Source: Candidatus Pelagibacter sp. HIMB1321
GTDB lineage: Bacteria > Pseudomonadota > Alphaproteobacteria > Pelagibacterales > Pelagibacteraceae
Assembly: GCF_900177485.1 (NCBI RefSeq)
Contig: NZ_LT840186.1
Span: 1,240,001-1,304,000 of the forward strand
Reading direction: 5' to 3'
DNA length: 64,000 nucleotides
In this document: one piece after another, positions 61,546 through 64,000 of the stretch
Layout of the letters: every line of letters starts with the position of its first letter
Position numbering within the stretch: the stretch's first letter is position 1
Notes under the pieces: generated by a model
What the model was told of the DNA's origin: nothing
Databases searched by the model: none
The model's input: only the letters and a program-made list of their open reading frames with translations
Made by a program: the position numbers and the translations under genes

Positions 61546-62487
61546 ATGAATTTTTCAAAAGAATTTAAAAAATTAAAGGGAGATGCCTCATCGAGAAATT
61601 TTTATAGAAAAAAAAATAATAAAAACTCCTCTATCATTGTTTACTCAAAAAAAGATAAGAAATCTAATTTGTTGGATTATGATTCTATAAATAAAATTTT
61701 GATTAAAAATAAAATCACCGCACCTCAGTTGTTGTCTCAAAATTATTCAAAAAATTTTATAGAAATTCAAGATTTTGGAAACGAAACTATATTTAATCTT
61801 TTTAAGAATAAAAGAATTAACAAAATTAATATTTACAAAAAGATAGTTAATTTACTTAATAGAATTCAATCAATATCTCAAAAAAAAGTAATTAATTTTA
61901 AAAATCAAATATATAAAGTTCCAAAATATACTCCTAAAATTTTAGAGCAAGAAGCTAAACTTTTCACAGATTGGTATATCAAAAATAAAATAAAAAAATC
62001 TAAACAAAAAAAATTCAAAAATTCATTCAATAAAATTATAAAAATTTTGATCAAAAAAATTCATTTCAAAAATGATACATTTGTTCATAGAGACTTTCAT
62101 ATATCTAATTTAATGGTAGTTAAAAATGATATTGGTGTAATTGACAGTCAAGATGCCTTGATAGGAAATAAAGCTTATGATTTAGCATCCTTGATTGATG
62201 ATGTTCGATTTCAAACTCCAGTTGCTTTGAAAAATAAAATCTACAACTCTTATTTAAAAACACAAAAAAAATTAAATAAGAAATATTTTAAAAATGATTT
62301 TGAAATTATATCTGTTTTAAGGAACTTAAAAATTATTGGAATTTTTACAAGATTAGCAGTTAGAGATAATAAAAAAAAATACCTTCAATTAATTCCTTAT
62401 ACCTGGAGATTAATAAAACTTCGCTCTCAAAGTGATAATTTTAGAGATTTGAATTATTTACTCAAAGTTTTAAAAAAAAATAAATGA
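61546..62487 (+). CDS. amgK: AmgK-like phosphotransferase (N-acetylmuramate/GlcNAc kinase family)
   Basis: This 313-residue aminoglycoside-phosphotransferase-fold kinase (COG3178) has the catalytic loop FVHRDFHISNLMVV and the metal-binding IGVIDSQDALIGNKAYDLAS. In the recycling pathway AmgK phosphorylates N-acetylmuramic acid at C1. It is read in the same frame as tsaE with only a TAA between them, and overlaps the MurU-like gene by 4 bp. In other alphaproteobacteria tsaE and this kinase can be fused. The sequence is lysine/asparagine-rich and quite diverged, so the exact sugar is inferred from the murU neighbour. Confidence 0.8.
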   Translation: MNFSKEFKKLKGDASSRNFYRKKNNKNSSIIVYSKKDKKSNLLDYDSINKILIKNKITAPQLLSQNYSKNFIEIQDFGNETIFNLFKNKRINKINIYKKIVNLLNRIQSISQKKVINFKNQIYKVPKYTPKILEQEAKLFTDWYIKNKIKKSKQKKFKNSFNKIIKILIKKIHFKNDTFVHRDFHISNLMVVKNDIGVIDSQDALIGNKAYDLASLIDDVRFQTPVALKNKIYNSYLKTQKKLNKKYFKNDFEIISVLRNLKIIGIFTRLAVRDNKKKYLQLIPYTWRLIKLRSQSDNFRDLNYLLKVLKKNK

Positions 62488-63170
62488 AAATAAACACTGC
62501 TTTAATATTATGTGCTGGTTATGGTAAAAGGTTAAATCCAATTACTTTAAAGACACCAAAACCACTTTTAAAAATTAAAAATATAGCATTATTGGAACAT
62601 TGTATAAATCTTATCAAGCAAGTTGGTATTAAAAAAATTTTTATCAATTCTTTTTATCTAAAAGAACAAATAAACAAATTTATTGAAGAAAATAATTTTG
62701 AGATAGAAATCAAGGTGATTGAAGATGGGAATGTTATTTTAAATACAGGAGGAGGAGTTCTTAACTTAGTTAGTAAAATTAATGAAAATGATTTTTTAGT
62801 ATTTAATCCCGATACAATTTGGAACAAAAATTATTCATTAGAAATTGAGAGTATGATTAATTTATATTACAAAAAAAAACTAAAAAATTTACTTTTATTA
62901 GTAGATAGAAAATTAAGTTTTGACAAAAGTCTAAAGGGAGACTTTAATTTAGATAATAATTTAATCACTAAAGATCATAAAAATTTTATATACACAGGTT
63001 GTCAAATTTTAAATAAATCAATTTTTAAAGATAGATCTATAGAAAATTTTTCAATTTCTGAAATTTGGTCAGATTTGATTAAGAATAATTTGCTAAGTGG
63101 TTTTGAAAGTAAGTTGGAATTTTATCATGCAACTGACCTTGAAACATTTAATAAACTACTAGATCTTTAG
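62484..63170 (+). CDS. murU: MurU-like sugar-1-phosphate nucleotidyltransferase
   Basis: This 228-residue nucleotidyltransferase has the signature ILCAGYGKRLNPITLKTPKP (residues 9-28, G-x-G-x-R and P-K-P), the metal/substrate segments ILNTGGGVLNLV and FNPDTIWN, and YTGCQILNKSIF. MurU makes UDP-N-acetylmuramate from the C1 phosphate formed by AmgK, bypassing de novo synthesis and fosfomycin-sensitive MurA. Overlap with the kinase gene supports this pair. A general glucose-1-phosphate thymidylyl/uridylyltransferase role is less likely given the short length. Its last 23 bp overlap the convergent gpmA. Confidence 0.82.
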   Translation: MKINTALILCAGYGKRLNPITLKTPKPLLKIKNIALLEHCINLIKQVGIKKIFINSFYLKEQINKFIEENNFEIEIKVIEDGNVILNTGGGVLNLVSKINENDFLVFNPDTIWNKNYSLEIESMINLYYKKKLKNLLLLVDRKLSFDKSLKGDFNLDNNLITKDHKNFIYTGCQILNKSIFKDRSIENFSISEIWSDLIKNNLLSGFESKLEFYHATDLETFNKLLDL

Positions 63171-63861
63171 CCCTTTCTTTATCCAAATATTCACAATCTA
63201 AAATTTCTAAATTTTCATTAATATTTATTGATAAAGGATTGCCCGTAGGAATTTCTAATTTAGCTATTTGATTTTCATCAAGTTTAAATAAATATTTACA
63301 TAAAGCTCTAATAGAATTTCCATGTGCAGAAATTAAAAAATTGTTATCTTTTATTCTATTTTCAATTTGTGATTTAAAATAGTTTGTAACTCTTTCATAT
63401 GTATCTTTTAAAGACTCTGTGTCAGGAATATTTTCTACCGCTATATCTTTATATACTTTAATATTTAATGGATGGTATGGACTTTTTTTATTAAGAGGAT
63501 CAGGTCTTAGATCCCAAGATCTTCTAAATTGATAAACTTTTTCTTCACCAAGTCTTTGACTCATCTCAATTTTATTAAGTCCAGTTAGCGCTCCATAATG
63601 TCTTTCATTAAGTTCCCAGGCTCTTACAAAATCTCTTTCATCATTGAGTATTTTTTGAATAATCTTTAGTGTATTATTTGCTCTGAGTTGGAGGGACGAG
63701 AAATATTCATTAATTTTAATATCTGAATTTTTTATTAATTCTCCAGCTTTTTTAGCCTCCCGTTTGCCATTTTCGGTTAGATCAACATCTACCCAACCAG
63801 TAAATCTTTTTTCAAGATTCCAAGTACTTTGCCCATGTCTAACTAAAATTAAAATACTCAT
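63148..63861 (-). CDS. gpmA: 2,3-bisphosphoglycerate-dependent phosphoglycerate mutase
   Basis: GpmA interconverts 3- and 2-phosphoglycerate in glycolysis and gluconeogenesis. The 237-residue protein has the phosphohistidine motif LVRHGQSTWNLEKRFTGWVD near the N-terminus, ALTGLNKIEMSQRLGEEKV and a second histidine in SAHGNSIRALCKYL. It is convergent with murU and divergent, over 42 bp, from the truncated ORF at the window end. Confidence 0.95.
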   Translation of the reverse strand: MSILILVRHGQSTWNLEKRFTGWVDVDLTENGKREAKKAGELIKNSDIKINEYFSSLQLRANNTLKIIQKILNDERDFVRAWELNERHYGALTGLNKIEMSQRLGEEKVYQFRRSWDLRPDPLNKKSPYHPLNIKVYKDIAVENIPDTESLKDTYERVTNYFKSQIENRIKDNNFLISAHGNSIRALCKYLFKLDENQIAKLEIPTGNPLSININENLEILDCEYLDKERAKDLVVY

Positions 63862-63903
63862 TTGATTATCTTTTTTTAATTTTTATAAACTATTTAACAT
63901 TTA

Positions 63904-64000
63904 ATGATAAATTTTTTTTCTAAATATAAAATTTTTTTTTACATTGCTAATTTTGTATTAATTTTTTTATATTTATTTCCTGGAAGTCTAATTGGTTGTT
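63904..64000 (+). CDS. Start of a small membrane protein (truncated by the window end)
   Basis: From ATG 63904 the frame stays open to the end of the window for 32 codons. It encodes a charged start (MINFFSKYK) and a hydrophobic segment with YLFPGSLIGC. The LFPGS pattern recalls VanZ-like membrane proteins, but too little is visible for a firm call. It is divergent from gpmA, 42 bp away. Confidence 0.5.
   Translation, partial: MINFFSKYKIFFYIANFVLIFLYLFPGSLIGC

Overview
This window is a densely packed, very AT-rich (roughly 70% A+T by eye) chromosomal stretch from a streamlined marine alphaproteobacterium, almost certainly a SAR11 / Candidatus Pelagibacter relative. The evidence is the DMSP demethylase DmdA, the alphaproteobacterial gene orders (mdh-sucCD-sucAB-lpd, atpHAGDC, rplU-rpmA-obgE-proBA-nadD-rsfS-ctpA-rppH, chvI-chvG), class I lysyl-tRNA synthetase, a SAM-II-like riboswitch on metX, and extreme compactness. 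No gene-free stretch exceeds 200 bp. I see no rRNA, tRNA, insertion sequence, phage gene or CRISPR array.

Layout. 1-7078 (+): the end of dmdB, an alpha/beta hydrolase and dmdA (DMSP demethylation), running without a real gap into asd and sdhCDAB. 7068-14325: a catabolic cassette with an IclR regulator and mmsA (-), then an iron alcohol dehydrogenase, a three-part TRAP transporter and a small secreted protein (+). It sits between sdhB and the other TCA genes. 14383-23022 (+): mdh, sucCD, sucAB, lpd. 23054-26986: a TPR/GT41 glycosyltransferase and priA. 27097-31885: F1-ATPase. 31868-38403 (-): rppH, ctpA, rsfS, nadD, proA, proB, obgE, rpmA, rplU (listed left to right; transcription starts at rplU). 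38470-40985 (-): metX, metW and gloB behind a SAM-II-like riboswitch with its own promoter. 41090-43068 (+): hisC, tyrA. 43065-46625 (-): NlpC/P60 protein, AmpG-like permease, TrkH. 46707-50238 (+): lysK, pyrD, rpmB, queuosine-precursor transporter. 50222-53340 (-): polyamine cluster (agmatinase family, deoxyhypusine-synthase-like, fold III decarboxylase). 53492-54055: RegA/ActR. 54048-54599 (-): bioY. 54709-63170 (+): polA, chvI, chvG, ahcY, tsaE, AmgK-like kinase, MurU-like nucleotidyltransferase. 63148-63861 (-): gpmA. A truncated membrane-protein ORF begins at 63904.

How the genes fit together. The window is mostly core energy metabolism (complex II, half of the TCA cycle, F1-ATPase) with sulfur and C1 metabolism at several points: DMSP demethylation, SAM-controlled methionine synthesis and SAH hydrolysis. 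The most interesting parts are the decarboxylase / DHS-like / agmatinase cluster, which could form an agmatine-based homospermidine route; the SAM-II-like riboswitch positioned right at its promoter; an SdhD with no histidine at all; a tsaE and kinase pair separated by a single in-frame stop codon; and six convergent gene pairs out of six that overlap at their 3' ends.
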